DNA of 7,817 nucleotides from an uncultured bacterium (GCA_934871445.1 CAKXBD010000003.1:1-7817), one strand, 5' to 3'; positions 1 through 6,018 are shown, counted from the stretch's first letter. Made by a program: numbers and translations. Notes: generated by a model from the letters alone, not told the origin.

Positions 1-614
1 ACGAGCAAGGCTCCGTCCGTGGCGGGAACGAGTGCGAGCGCGTCGGAGACCAATTTAATGGGCGGCGTATCGTAAATAATATAGTTGAATTCTTTTTTGA
101 GCCTTTCAGAGAGTTCCTTCATGGCGCGGCTTTCGAGGAGTTCGTAAGGGCGGGGGGAAGGAGTTCCCTGATAAATGACATAAAGGTTTTCGTTTTCTTT
201 GGAGGGGCGGAGAATCTCCTCAAAGGTGGCCTGCCCGGAGAGATAATCGCTCAGTCCCGGGACGGGCTGTTCCTTAAAGTATTTGGAAATGCGTCCTTTC
301 CGAATATCGGCGTCAATCAGGACTACTTTCACATTGGAGATAGCGAACATAAGAGCCAGATTGACGGTAATCGTCGTTTTTCCCTCCTCGGGATAGTTGG
401 AGGTAAATAATAAGCTGATCGCGCTGCCGTCCTCCTTTTTCGGAAGGGCGACAGAGATGGAGGCTTTGAGGTTGCGAAAGGCTTCGACGACGTTGAAGGG
501 GGTGTTTTCGTCGATGAGATAGGTACCGCGGAGGGAAGCGTTCGTCCGTTCCTCATAGCGCCGTTTTTGTTTATTGCGTCGAAGATTGCTGAAAAAATTA
601 TTTAACGATTTCAT
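1..614 (-). CDS. cpsD: CpsD/CapB-family BY-kinase (capsule/EPS tyrosine kinase), C-terminus cut by window edge
   Basis: Cytoplasmic bacterial tyrosine kinase that pairs with a Wzz-like membrane partner to control chain length and export of capsule or exopolysaccharide. I translated 204 codons from the ATG at 614-612. Seen in order: a basic N-terminus; the helix EAFRNLK (residues 44-50), matching the family's EFRxLRTN segment that makes oligomer contacts; a Walker A-type loop SNYPEEGKTT (72-81) with K79; a Walker A' LIDADIRKG (99-107) with D101 and D103; the family motif QGTPSPRPYELL (149-160); and Walker B YDTPP (181-185). The C-terminal tyrosine cluster, the usual autophosphorylation site, would lie beyond position 1 and is not seen. 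The start is fixed by a GGAGGAGAG site just upstream and a 4-bp ATGA overlap with the Wzz-like gene, so the two are translationally coupled. The family assignment is secure; the particular polysaccharide is not determinable. Confidence 0.93.
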   Translation of the reverse strand, partial: MKSLNNFFSNLRRNKQKRRYEERTNASLRGTYLIDENTPFNVVEAFRNLKASISVALPKKEDGSAISLLFTSNYPEEGKTTITVNLALMFAISNVKVVLIDADIRKGRISKYFKEQPVPGLSDYLSGQATFEEILRPSKENENLYVIYQGTPSPRPYELLESRAMKELSERLKKEFNYIIYDTPPIKLVSDALALVPATDGALL

Positions 615-1417
615 TTTCTCTCCTCCGTATGCTTAACGTCGTGTCTGTCGTCGGGAATCGTTTCGATCCTCGGAATGACGCCCAAAACGGGCACATTGAA
701 TTTGCGGGGGAGTTCTTCATAATCGCGCAGACGAGTATCTGCTCTGTCGACGATAACGACAACGATACAAGCGACGATAAAGGAAACGAGACCGATAATG
801 AGGCCGAATTTAATCATTTCTTTGACTGTCTGTCCTTCGTTCAAAAGGTCGGAAGGGCGATTATTGATTATTTTACATTTTGCCCTTGTCGAATCTATAT
901 CGCTCATAACGCTTTCGATGTAAGGTGACAGTATTTTCTCAAATTGTTCTTGAAGATGTTCGGCAAATTCGGGGGCATTGAGAGCAGAAATTTTTACAGA
1001 TAAGACATTTCCTCCCTTATACGAGTAGGAAACAGTCTTTTTTCTAAGTTTGAAAAATTCTAATTCTTCTTTACTGTCCTTCTCAATTCCTGCCGCCTCG
1101 GGGAGACCTTCCATAAGCTGTCGGTCAAACTCATCGGAATCGATGAGCTGTATCAGCGCATCGATAAGATTGTCCGGATAAACTCTTCCCCCGCCTACCG
1201 TTTCTTCATTGTCCGCTGACGATTGCGCGATAGGTGCAATGTAATAATCGATCGTCGTTCCGTAATAATGGATGTCATGGTACTTCAAAAAAGCGATACC
1301 CATGCCGGCGGCCGCACCGATGACGAGAGCCGCGACAATGGCCCAGATTCTCGACCAAATAGCTCGGAAAATGTCGGATAGACTGAGCTCGTCTTCGGTC
1401 TGCATTTCTTCTTGCAT
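611..1417 (-). CDS. cpsC: Wzz-domain polysaccharide chain-length regulator / BY-kinase activator (CpsC/CapA-like)
   Basis: Membrane protein of 268 residues that activates the adjacent BY-kinase and influences polysaccharide chain length. It has the family layout: a short cytoplasmic N-terminus ending in LSLSDIFRAIW; a first transmembrane helix at about residues 24-44; a mostly hydrophilic extracytoplasmic domain (about 45-203); a second transmembrane helix at about 204-224; and a cytoplasmic tail with DTRLRDYEELP (227-237) and NVPVLGVIP (241-249), the family's C-terminal D-T-x-L/I ... PVLGxIP signature that in CapA-type proteins contacts the kinase. An in-frame ATG lies 69 bp further upstream, but the start at 1417 is preferred because AAGGAG sits 6 nt before it. 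The stop overlaps the kinase ATG. A strong promoter lies about 95 bp upstream, so this gene probably begins the operon. Confidence 0.92.
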   Translation of the reverse strand: MQEEMQTEDELSLSDIFRAIWSRIWAIVAALVIGAAAGMGIAFLKYHDIHYYGTTIDYYIAPIAQSSADNEETVGGGRVYPDNLIDALIQLIDSDEFDRQLMEGLPEAAGIEKDSKEELEFFKLRKKTVSYSYKGGNVLSVKISALNAPEFAEHLQEQFEKILSPYIESVMSDIDSTRAKCKIINNRPSDLLNEGQTVKEMIKFGLIIGLVSFIVACIVVVIVDRADTRLRDYEELPRKFNVPVLGVIPRIETIPDDRHDVKHTEERK

Positions 1418-1511
1418 ATTTTTCTCCTTATGCTGATAGATATATTGTATAGGGTTTGCGAAACTTTTGTCGGGAAAATTCGGCAAAATTCGACTTTTTC
1501 ATTCTCCAAGT

Positions 1512-1540
1512 ATTATAACATGTTCGGAAAAAGTTGTAAA
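1512..1540 (-). promoter_or_regulatory. Sigma-A-type promoter for the cpsC-cpsD operon
   Basis: On the minus strand, -35 TTTACA (1540-1535), a 17-bp spacer and -10 TATAAT (1517-1512), with TGT directly before the -10 (extended -10). The predicted start near 1505 gives an untranslated leader of about 88 nt before the ATG at 1417. The leader contains two tandem CGAATTTT segments but no convincing hairpin. This separates capsule transcription from rlmI upstream, although no terminator is visible between them. Confidence 0.85.
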
Positions 1541-1619
1541 GTATTTTTTAGAAAATATTCTGCATATACATTATTTTTCCCCTCTTATCCATAAAATATC
1601 GAAAAAAACCAAAGAAAAT

Positions 1620-2786
1620 TCATAAAACCTGCAAGACGAAGAATTTGAGATACTGCGTTTCTTCCTCGCATAAAAGCGCGGGATGGTCGGGAGCCTGCGT
1701 CCTGACCTCCACGGTCCGTACTCTCCGTCCGCTCTCTTTCGCGGCTTCGGAGAGCATGCGTTCAAACAGAGGCAGGGTCATGTAATGGGAGCAGGAACAC
1801 GTGACTAAAAACCCGCCGCTCTGTACGAGCTTCATTCCGAGAATATTGATGTCCTTATAGCCGCGGAAAGCGTCTTTGACCTCGTCGGCGCTCTTGCAGA
1901 ACGCGGGGGGATCGAGGACGATGAGGGAAAACTTTTCTCCTGTTTTTCTGTATTCCCGAAGGAGCTGAAACACGTCGCCGCATTTGGTTTCGAGGTTAGA
2001 AATGCCGTTGAGCCGAGCGTTTTTTTCGACATTTTCGAGCGCGAGCGGCGAAATATCCGCGGCGATGACGCGGTCCGCGGTCAGAGCCGCGTTCAGGGCA
2101 AAGCCGCCGCTGTTTGAAAAGCAGTCCAAAACGCGCCCGCCCTTCGCGTAGCGGCGGACGGCGAAGCGATTTTCTTTTTGGTCGAGGAAGTATCCTGTCT
2201 TTTGGCCGTTTTTGACGTCCACGGCCATTTTGAGCCCGTTTTCCTCGATGACGACCTCGTCGGGAACCTCTCCGAACAGGAGGCCTTTTTCCAAGGGGAG
2301 TCCCTCCTTCGCCCGCACGGCGACGTCGGAACGCTCGTAAATTCCGCGGGGAGAGAAAAGTTTTTCAAGTACGCGGCAGATGAGCTTTTTCCTTTGATGT
2401 ACGCCGAGCGAGAGGAATTGAACGACGAGAATATCGGCGTATTTATCGACGATGAGCGCGGGGAGCTCGTCGGCCTCCGCAAACACGACGCGGCAGCAAT
2501 TTTCGTATCCGAGGCGTTTGCGGTATTCCCAAGCGGCGGAAATACGCTTTTCGTAGAGTGTTTCTCCGTCCTCCTCGTTTCCGCGGATGAACAGGCGGAC
2601 GAGGATTTTCGAGGCGTGGTTGATATAGCCTTTGCCGATGAATCGTCCGTCGGCGGAACAGACGCAGGCGAGGGAACCGTTTTTGTCCTTTCCCTCTATG
2701 CACGATACCTCGTTTGCGTATACCCAGCTGTGTCCGGCAAGCAGGCGTTTTTCTTCATTTTTTTTGAGATAAATCGTATACGGCAT
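1620..2786 (-). CDS. rlmI: Class I SAM-dependent 23S rRNA (cytosine-C5) methyltransferase, RlmI family
   Basis: Protein of 388 residues, close to the 396 of E. coli RlmI, which methylates C1962 of 23S rRNA. The N-terminal part (about 1-75) is a PUA-type RNA-binding domain (HSWVYANEV at 19-27, GKGYIN at 51-56). It is followed by the RlmI-specific middle domain ending in NGQKTGYFLDQKENR (193-207), a hallmark of this family. The Rossmann methyltransferase domain has motif I VLDCFSNSGGFALNAA (219-234), the acidic AADIS (242-246), LDPPAFCKS (291-299) and VTCSCSH (328-334), whose cysteines would include the nucleophile of m5C chemistry. The ORF is open 21 codons further upstream, but the ATG at 2786 is chosen because it matches family N-termini and has AAGGA about 10 nt upstream. 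The exact target base in this organism is inferred from the family. Confidence 0.9.
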   Translation of the reverse strand: MPYTIYLKKNEEKRLLAGHSWVYANEVSCIEGKDKNGSLACVCSADGRFIGKGYINHASKILVRLFIRGNEEDGETLYEKRISAAWEYRKRLGYENCCRVVFAEADELPALIVDKYADILVVQFLSLGVHQRKKLICRVLEKLFSPRGIYERSDVAVRAKEGLPLEKGLLFGEVPDEVVIEENGLKMAVDVKNGQKTGYFLDQKENRFAVRRYAKGGRVLDCFSNSGGFALNAALTADRVIAADISPLALENVEKNARLNGISNLETKCGDVFQLLREYRKTGEKFSLIVLDPPAFCKSADEVKDAFRGYKDINILGMKLVQSGGFLVTCSCSHYMTLPLFERMLSEAAKESGRRVRTVEVRTQAPDHPALLCEEETQYLKFFVLQVL

Positions 2787-2825
2787 GTCGTTTATTTCCT
2801 TGGCGCAGAAAAAATTAACAGGGAA

Positions 2826-2854
2826 ATTATAGCATATAATCGTTGACAAGTAAA
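2826..2854 (-). promoter_or_regulatory. Promoter for rlmI, interleaved with the divergent mntP promoter
   Basis: On the minus strand, -35 TTTACT (2854-2849), a 17-bp spacer and -10 TATAAT (2831-2826), with TGC just before the -10 (extended -10). The predicted start is near 2819, giving a leader of about 33 nt to the rlmI ATG. Its -35 hexamer lies inside the spacer of the opposite-strand promoter, and vice versa, so both are unlikely to hold RNA polymerase at the same time. Confidence 0.78.
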
Positions 2855-2871
2855 GCGGATTGTGATAAGAT
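2843..2871 (+). promoter_or_regulatory. Promoter for the Mn riboswitch-mntP transcript
   Basis: -35 TTGACA (2843-2848, perfect), a 17-bp spacer, -10 TAAGAT (2866-2871), with TGA just before the -10 (extended -10). The predicted start, 2877-2879, coincides with the first base of the riboswitch closing helix, which supports both calls. It overlaps the leftward rlmI promoter. Confidence 0.82.
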
Positions 2872-2878
2872 ATAAGAA

Positions 2879-2973
2879 ATAAGGGAGTAGCACGGCTCTT
2901 GAATCAAAGAGCGGTCAAGTCCACATAATGGAAGGATGTCCTTCCGGGTTTGACATGAAACGGCGAGACTTAT
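2879..2973 (+). promoter_or_regulatory. yybP-ykoY manganese riboswitch aptamer
   Basis: Seen: the conserved 5' segment GGGAGTAGC (2883-2891) and 3' segment GGCGAGAC (2962-2969), the two loop strands that form the Mn2+ site in yybP-ykoY RNAs. They are closed by helix P1, ATAAG (2879-2883) with CTTAT (2969-2973). Arm 1 is GCTCTT (2895-2900) / AAGAGC (2907-2912) with a 6-nt loop. Arm 2 is a long stem starting GTCAA (2914-2918) / TTGAC (2950-2954) and capped by GGAAGG (2930-2935) / CCTTCC (2940-2945). The class is known to sense Mn2+ and switch on mntP-type exporters in E. coli and other genes in Bacillus; the mntP gene directly downstream fits. The motif recognition is from memory and would be settled by a covariance-model search. 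Confidence 0.93.
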
Positions 2974-3015
2974 GCGAGGCGAAAGAAGAAGCGCGCATGA
3001 GGGCTCGTTTTTTTT
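2964..3015 (+). terminator. Riboswitch-controlled intrinsic terminator (expression platform)
   Basis: CTTATGCG (2969-2976) pairs along all 8 positions, with one G-U, to CGCATGAG (2994-3001). The outer CGAG (2964-2967) pairs with CTCG (3004-3007) across a small internal loop. Eight T residues follow (3008-3015). The first strand includes CTTAT, the 3' half of aptamer helix P1, and part of the conserved GCGAGAC loop, so terminator and Mn-bound aptamer are mutually exclusive. Inferred logic: Mn2+ stabilises P1, blocks the terminator and turns mntP on. Confidence 0.82.
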
Positions 3016-3046
3016 CGGGAAAAAATCCTTTTTCGAGGAGAAAAAA

Positions 3047-3658
3047 ATGGATATTTTGGATATACTTCTCTTGGCCGTGGCGCTTTCCATGGACGCGGCC
3101 GCCGTGGGAATGACGCACGGCATGACGGATCCGAAAATGCCCTTGAAGCGGGTGCTCTCGATCGGCGGATTTTTCGGTGCGTTTCAGGCGGTGATGCCCC
3201 TGATTGGATATGCCTTGACGGGACTCATCGCGGGCGCTTTTCTCGACGTGTTTGAAGCGGCTTCATCGTGGGTTTCGTTCGTTTTGCTGGCGCTGATCGG
3301 CGGAAAAATGATTTTCGACTGCATAAAGGAAATGCGCGCCAAAGCGCGCGGAGAGGAGGCGGAGCTCCCCGCTTCCGAATTTTCCGTGGGAAAGCTCGCC
3401 TTGCAGGCCGTGGCGACTTCGATAGACGCCTTGGCGATCGGCGTTACCTTGCAGATGGCGTCCATTTCGCCCGAGGGACTGTTTCCGCCCGTCGGGTGGT
3501 CGGCGCTCATTATCGGCGCGGTGACCTTTTCGTTCAGTATTCTGGCCGTGTATATCGGAAAACTCATCGGGGATAAATTGGCGGATAAAGCGGAGCTCAT
3601 CGGCGGAATCGTGCTGGTCGGCATCGGGGTGAAGCTCCTGATAGAAGGGCTGCTTTAA
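3047..3658 (+). CDS. mntP: Manganese efflux pump MntP
   Basis: Integral membrane Mn2+ exporter of 203 residues (E. coli MntP is 188). It has the family's internal two-fold repeat: ALSMDAAAVGMTHG (12-25) in the first half and ATSIDALAIGVTL (123-135) in the second, with the paired membrane aspartates D16 and D127 essential to this family. It also shows GGFFGAFQAVMPLIGYAL (40-57) and six hydrophobic segments, interrupted by a charged cytoplasmic loop (about 93-115). The ATG at 3047 is chosen over an upstream in-frame ATG at 2972 because the latter lies inside the riboswitch; GAGGAG (3035-3040) stands 6 nt before 3047. Expression is probably Mn-induced through the leader. No strong terminator follows; only a weak hairpin overlaps the stop. 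Confidence 0.95.
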   Translation: MDILDILLLAVALSMDAAAVGMTHGMTDPKMPLKRVLSIGGFFGAFQAVMPLIGYALTGLIAGAFLDVFEAASSWVSFVLLALIGGKMIFDCIKEMRAKARGEEAELPASEFSVGKLALQAVATSIDALAIGVTLQMASISPEGLFPPVGWSALIIGAVTFSFSILAVYIGKLIGDKLADKAELIGGIVLVGIGVKLLIEGLL

Positions 3659-3735
3659 GGGCTTTGTTTTCGCCGCTTTTTCGGGCCGTGGGGAATAAAT
3701 CGGAAAGAAACTCCGGAAAATAATGAAAAAGACCG

Positions 3736-3764
3736 TTGAAAAATCGAAAGAGACGTGTTATAAT
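3736..3764 (+). promoter_or_regulatory. Promoter for the APH-fold kinase gene
   Basis: -35 TTGAAA (3736-3741), a 17-bp spacer and consensus -10 TATAAT (3759-3764) preceded by TGT (extended -10). The predicted start falls at about 3769-3772, immediately before or at the ribosome binding site GAGGAGG (3771-3777), giving a leader of only about 14-17 nt. Confidence 0.85.
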
Positions 3765-3785
3765 AAAGATGAGGAGGAACAAATC

Positions 3786-4541
3786 ATGGAACTGAAAAAC
3801 ATGACGGAAATTTATCGCAAAAAGGATAAGGTATTTTATCGCGACGGGAATAAGCTGATAAAATTATTCGAGGGGAGCTATCCCAAGGAAAACATTCTCA
3901 ATGAAGCGCTCAACCAAGCGCGCGTAGAGAGGACGTCTCTGCATATTCCGCGCATAGAGGCGGTGACTTCGGTAGAAGGGAAATGGGCCATCGTAATGGA
4001 ATATATCGAAGGGGAGACCCTCGCCGCCCTGATGAAAAAGAATCCTTCCAAGGAGGAAGAATACCTCGGAATGCTCGCAGAGCTTCAAACGGAAATCAGC
4101 GCGCAGAGGGTGCCGCTGCTCCCTCGGCTCAAAGATAAGATGTATGAAAAAATTTCAGCGAGCGAATATTCCGACACGGTGAAATACGACTTGCAGACCC
4201 GTCTGGACGGGCTCCCCAAACACTATAAACTTTGTCACGGGGATTTTCGTCCGAGTAACGTCATTGTCGGGGGCGACGGGACATTTTATATCGTGGATTG
4301 GGCACATGCCACGCAGGGAAACGCGGCGGCGGACGCCGCGAGGACGTATCTGATATTCCGCCTCTGCGGCGAGGCTTCGCGGGCGGAGACCTATTTGCGC
4401 CTGTATTGTGAAAAGACGGGCACCGCCCGCGCCTATGTGGAACGGATTCTGCCCATCGTGGCGGCGACGCAGACGGCGAGAAGCACCGAAAAGGAAAAGG
4501 AGCTGCTCCGCCGTTGGGTTGAAGTGGTGGATTGGCAGTAA
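3786..4541 (+). CDS. APH/choline-kinase-fold phosphotransferase, substrate unknown
   Basis: Small kinase-like protein of 251 residues, probably cytoplasmic. Seen: the N-lobe strand NKLIKLFEG (22-30) with K26 as the likely ATP-binding lysine and E39 or E48 as its partner; a hinge VMEYIEGETL (70-79); Brenner's motif CHGDFRPSNVIV (150-161) with catalytic D153 and N158; and the metal-binding IVDWAHA (169-175) with D171, followed by DAART (183-187), as in aminoglycoside phosphotransferases and choline kinases. It is shorter than most antibiotic-inactivating APH enzymes, and nothing nearby indicates resistance or a lipid or sugar pathway, so the substrate is open. The upstream in-frame ATG at 3723 is rejected because the promoter lies inside that extension; the chosen ATG has GAGGAGG 8 nt upstream. 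It is a single-gene unit with its own promoter and terminator. Confidence 0.85.
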   Translation: MELKNMTEIYRKKDKVFYRDGNKLIKLFEGSYPKENILNEALNQARVERTSLHIPRIEAVTSVEGKWAIVMEYIEGETLAALMKKNPSKEEEYLGMLAELQTEISAQRVPLLPRLKDKMYEKISASEYSDTVKYDLQTRLDGLPKHYKLCHGDFRPSNVIVGGDGTFYIVDWAHATQGNAAADAARTYLIFRLCGEASRAETYLRLYCEKTGTARAYVERILPIVAATQTARSTEKEKELLRRWVEVVDWQ

Positions 4542-4550
4542 ATGCGAAAG

Positions 4551-4584
4551 AAACGGGAACGTCTTTGAGACATTCCCGTTTTTT
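4551..4584 (+). terminator. Intrinsic terminator after the APH-fold kinase gene
   Basis: AAACGGGAA (4551-4559) pairs with TTCCCGTTT (4573-4581). One C/A mismatch follows, then GTCT (4561-4564) with AGAC (4568-4571) closes a 3-nt loop. A T tract runs 4579-4584. Begins 10 bp after the stop codon. Confidence 0.9.
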
Positions 4585-4631
4585 CATCGGGAAACGAAAA
4601 CCCGAAAATATTGTAACCATCGGCACTCCGA

Positions 4632-4647
4632 AATCATATAAATGATT
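4632..4647 (+). repeat. Perfect 6-bp inverted repeat upstream of the ferritin-like gene (possible operator)
   Basis: AATCAT (4632-4637), a 4-bp AT spacer, then ATGATT (4642-4647), 24 bp before the ATG at 4671. No well-spaced sigma-A promoter could be identified in 4585-4660 (TTGTAA at 4611 is too far from TATAAA at 4637), so this may be an operator overlapping a non-canonical promoter, or chance in AT-rich DNA. It is not a Fur or PerR box: the half-site orientation is reversed. Confidence 0.35.
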
Positions 4648-4670
4648 GAATAATTTTTTAAGGAGTGCGT

Positions 4671-5945
4671 ATGAATCCATTTTGTGAAAAGTCGTGTCCC
4701 ATAGACAAGGCGCTTGAAAATTGGCAGCAGCTCTATCCTCGGCCGTATAACAAGCGCGAAGTCGATCCCTATACCAAGACGCGCGTCATTCTCGCCAACG
4801 GGGCGGAGTTTGAGGCAAATTGGTTTTCCCATCAGTTTTCCCGTCATATCGACGACAACGATTTGCGGCGGGAACTTGCGCTGACTCGATTTATCGAGAA
4901 GCAGCAGCAAATCAAAATATCCCTGTTGAAGCCGTCCAACGAGAGTATTCTCGAACACACGATTTCCTACGAGCAGCTGGCGGTGGATTTGACGGCGGAG
5001 CTCGCGCGGCATGAAAAGGATTGCTATGTAAAAAAGACGCTGGATTTTGCACTTTTGGAGGATTTCGATCATCTTTATCGCTATGCAAATCTCTTGGAGG
5101 CGGAACAGGGGATATATGCGGAAAAGCTGGTGGGCCGATATACGGAAATCATGCCCGGCCGTCCGACGATTTCTCACCATCGCTATCCCGTCGATAACGT
5201 CAGGCGTTCCATCGATTCCCGAACGGCGGATGTGAGGACGGTTTTGGGCTCCATGATCATCACGGCCGCGGAGCAGCAGACGATGAATTATTATATGAAT
5301 GTGACGAATTTTGCCATGTCGGACGCGGGGCGCAGCCTCTATGAAGAAATCGCTTTGGTCGAGGAAGAACACGTCACGCAGTACGAAGATCTCATGGATC
5401 CCCGTTCGAGCTGGCTGGAAATGCTTCTTTGGCACGAATACTCGGAATGTTATCTCTATTGGTCGTGTTATATGACGGAGACCGACCGCTGTATCCGGGA
5501 GCTGTGGGAACAGAATTTCCTGATCGAAGTTTCGCATCTTCATAAGGCGGCGGAGCTTTTGAAAAAGTATGAGGGGAAGGATTGGCAGGAAGTCGTGGGA
5601 GACGGGAGATTTCCCGAACCGCTCTCCCTGCACGAAAACGTCGATTATGTCCGTTCGGTACTAGGGAATACCGTACAGTTCACTTCGCTCAAAGAGGATT
5701 ATTTCCTGCTCAAAGAGCTTCCCCGCGACGCGGATTTTTTCCGTTATCAGGAAATCGTCAATCCTTCGACGGACATTGTCCCTTCGCATCGGATAATCAA
5801 ATCCTATATTCGGCGTCATGGCAAGGATTATCGCTATCAGACGGCGCCGAATCCCGTTCCCGAGCTGCGCGACAGGCGCACGGACAATACTTCGGTGGGA
5901 CGTTGCCCCAACGCGGCACCGAGCGGAGATTTTTTCTGTAATTGA
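4671..5945 (+). CDS. Ferritin-like (rubrerythrin-superfamily type) putative diiron protein with N-terminal extension
   Basis: Soluble protein of 424 residues with no signal peptide or membrane segment. Residues about 190-300 are long amphipathic helices carrying glutamates and ExxH motifs in ferritin-like order: E201 (AAEQQTMNYY), E231-x-x-H234 (VEEEHVTQY), E256 (WHEYSECYLYW; E259 is an alternative) and E286-x-x-H289 (LIEVSHLH). This is the ligand pattern of dinuclear iron or manganese four-helix bundles such as rubrerythrin. The preceding part (about 95-150) holds another pair, E101 and D131-x-x-H134 (LEDFDHLY). The C-terminal 120 residues and first 60 residues match nothing I recognise; there is CxxxC at residues 5-9 and cysteines at 412 and 423. 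The start ATG 4671 has AAGGAG 5 nt upstream; GTG at 4665 overlaps that site. The gene is monocistronic, with terminators on both sides. The fold is inferred; substrate and reaction are unknown. Confidence 0.8.
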   Translation: MNPFCEKSCPIDKALENWQQLYPRPYNKREVDPYTKTRVILANGAEFEANWFSHQFSRHIDDNDLRRELALTRFIEKQQQIKISLLKPSNESILEHTISYEQLAVDLTAELARHEKDCYVKKTLDFALLEDFDHLYRYANLLEAEQGIYAEKLVGRYTEIMPGRPTISHHRYPVDNVRRSIDSRTADVRTVLGSMIITAAEQQTMNYYMNVTNFAMSDAGRSLYEEIALVEEEHVTQYEDLMDPRSSWLEMLLWHEYSECYLYWSCYMTETDRCIRELWEQNFLIEVSHLHKAAELLKKYEGKDWQEVVGDGRFPEPLSLHENVDYVRSVLGNTVQFTSLKEDYFLLKELPRDADFFRYQEIVNPSTDIVPSHRIIKSYIRRHGKDYRYQTAPNPVPELRDRRTDNTSVGRCPNAAPSGDFFCN

Positions 5946-5980
5946 TGAAAACTCAAATTTGAAAGAGCGTCGAGAAAAGG

Positions 5981-6018
5981 AACCCGACCGTTTAGAGACG
6001 GACGGGTTTTTCTTTTTT
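5981..6018 (+). terminator. Intrinsic terminator after the ferritin-like gene
   Basis: AACCCG (5981-5986) with CGGGTT (6003-6008), one A/A mismatch, then CCGT (5988-5991) with ACGG (5998-6001) around a 6-nt loop. T tracts at 6007-6011 and 6013-6018. Begins 36 bp after the stop. Confidence 0.9.

Noticed and set aside
369..402. Altered Walker A in the BY-kinase (PEEGKTT where many members have PGEGKS)
   Set aside because: The GK[ST] core is intact and the changed position varies in the family, for example in E. coli Wzc, so it does not argue for loss of activity.
2972..3046. N-terminal extension of MntP by 25 residues from the ATG at 2972
   Set aside because: The extension would be translated from the riboswitch and terminator; MntP family proteins start at the MDILDILL segment, which has a good ribosome binding site.
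3632..3670. Possible terminator for mntP: AAGC-T-CCT (3632-3639) with AGGGCTT (3658-3664), then TGTTTT
   Set aside because: Seven pairs with a bulge, an 18-nt loop and an interrupted T tract overlapping the stop codon; too weak to annotate.
4611..4642. Promoter TTGTAA ... TATAAA before the ferritin-like gene
   Set aside because: The spacer would be 20 bp and the -35 is imperfect.
4632..4647. Fur or PerR box upstream of the ferritin-like gene
   Set aside because: Fur/PerR half-sites read TGATAAT...ATTATCA; here the order is reversed (ATCA first, TGAT second) and the match is short.
4584..5633. Long minus-strand open frame (about 349 codons) opposite the ferritin-like gene
   Set aside because: It is antisense to a gene with clear motifs, start site and terminator; its translation is rich in R, I, F and H without domain logic, and it runs through the upstream terminator region.
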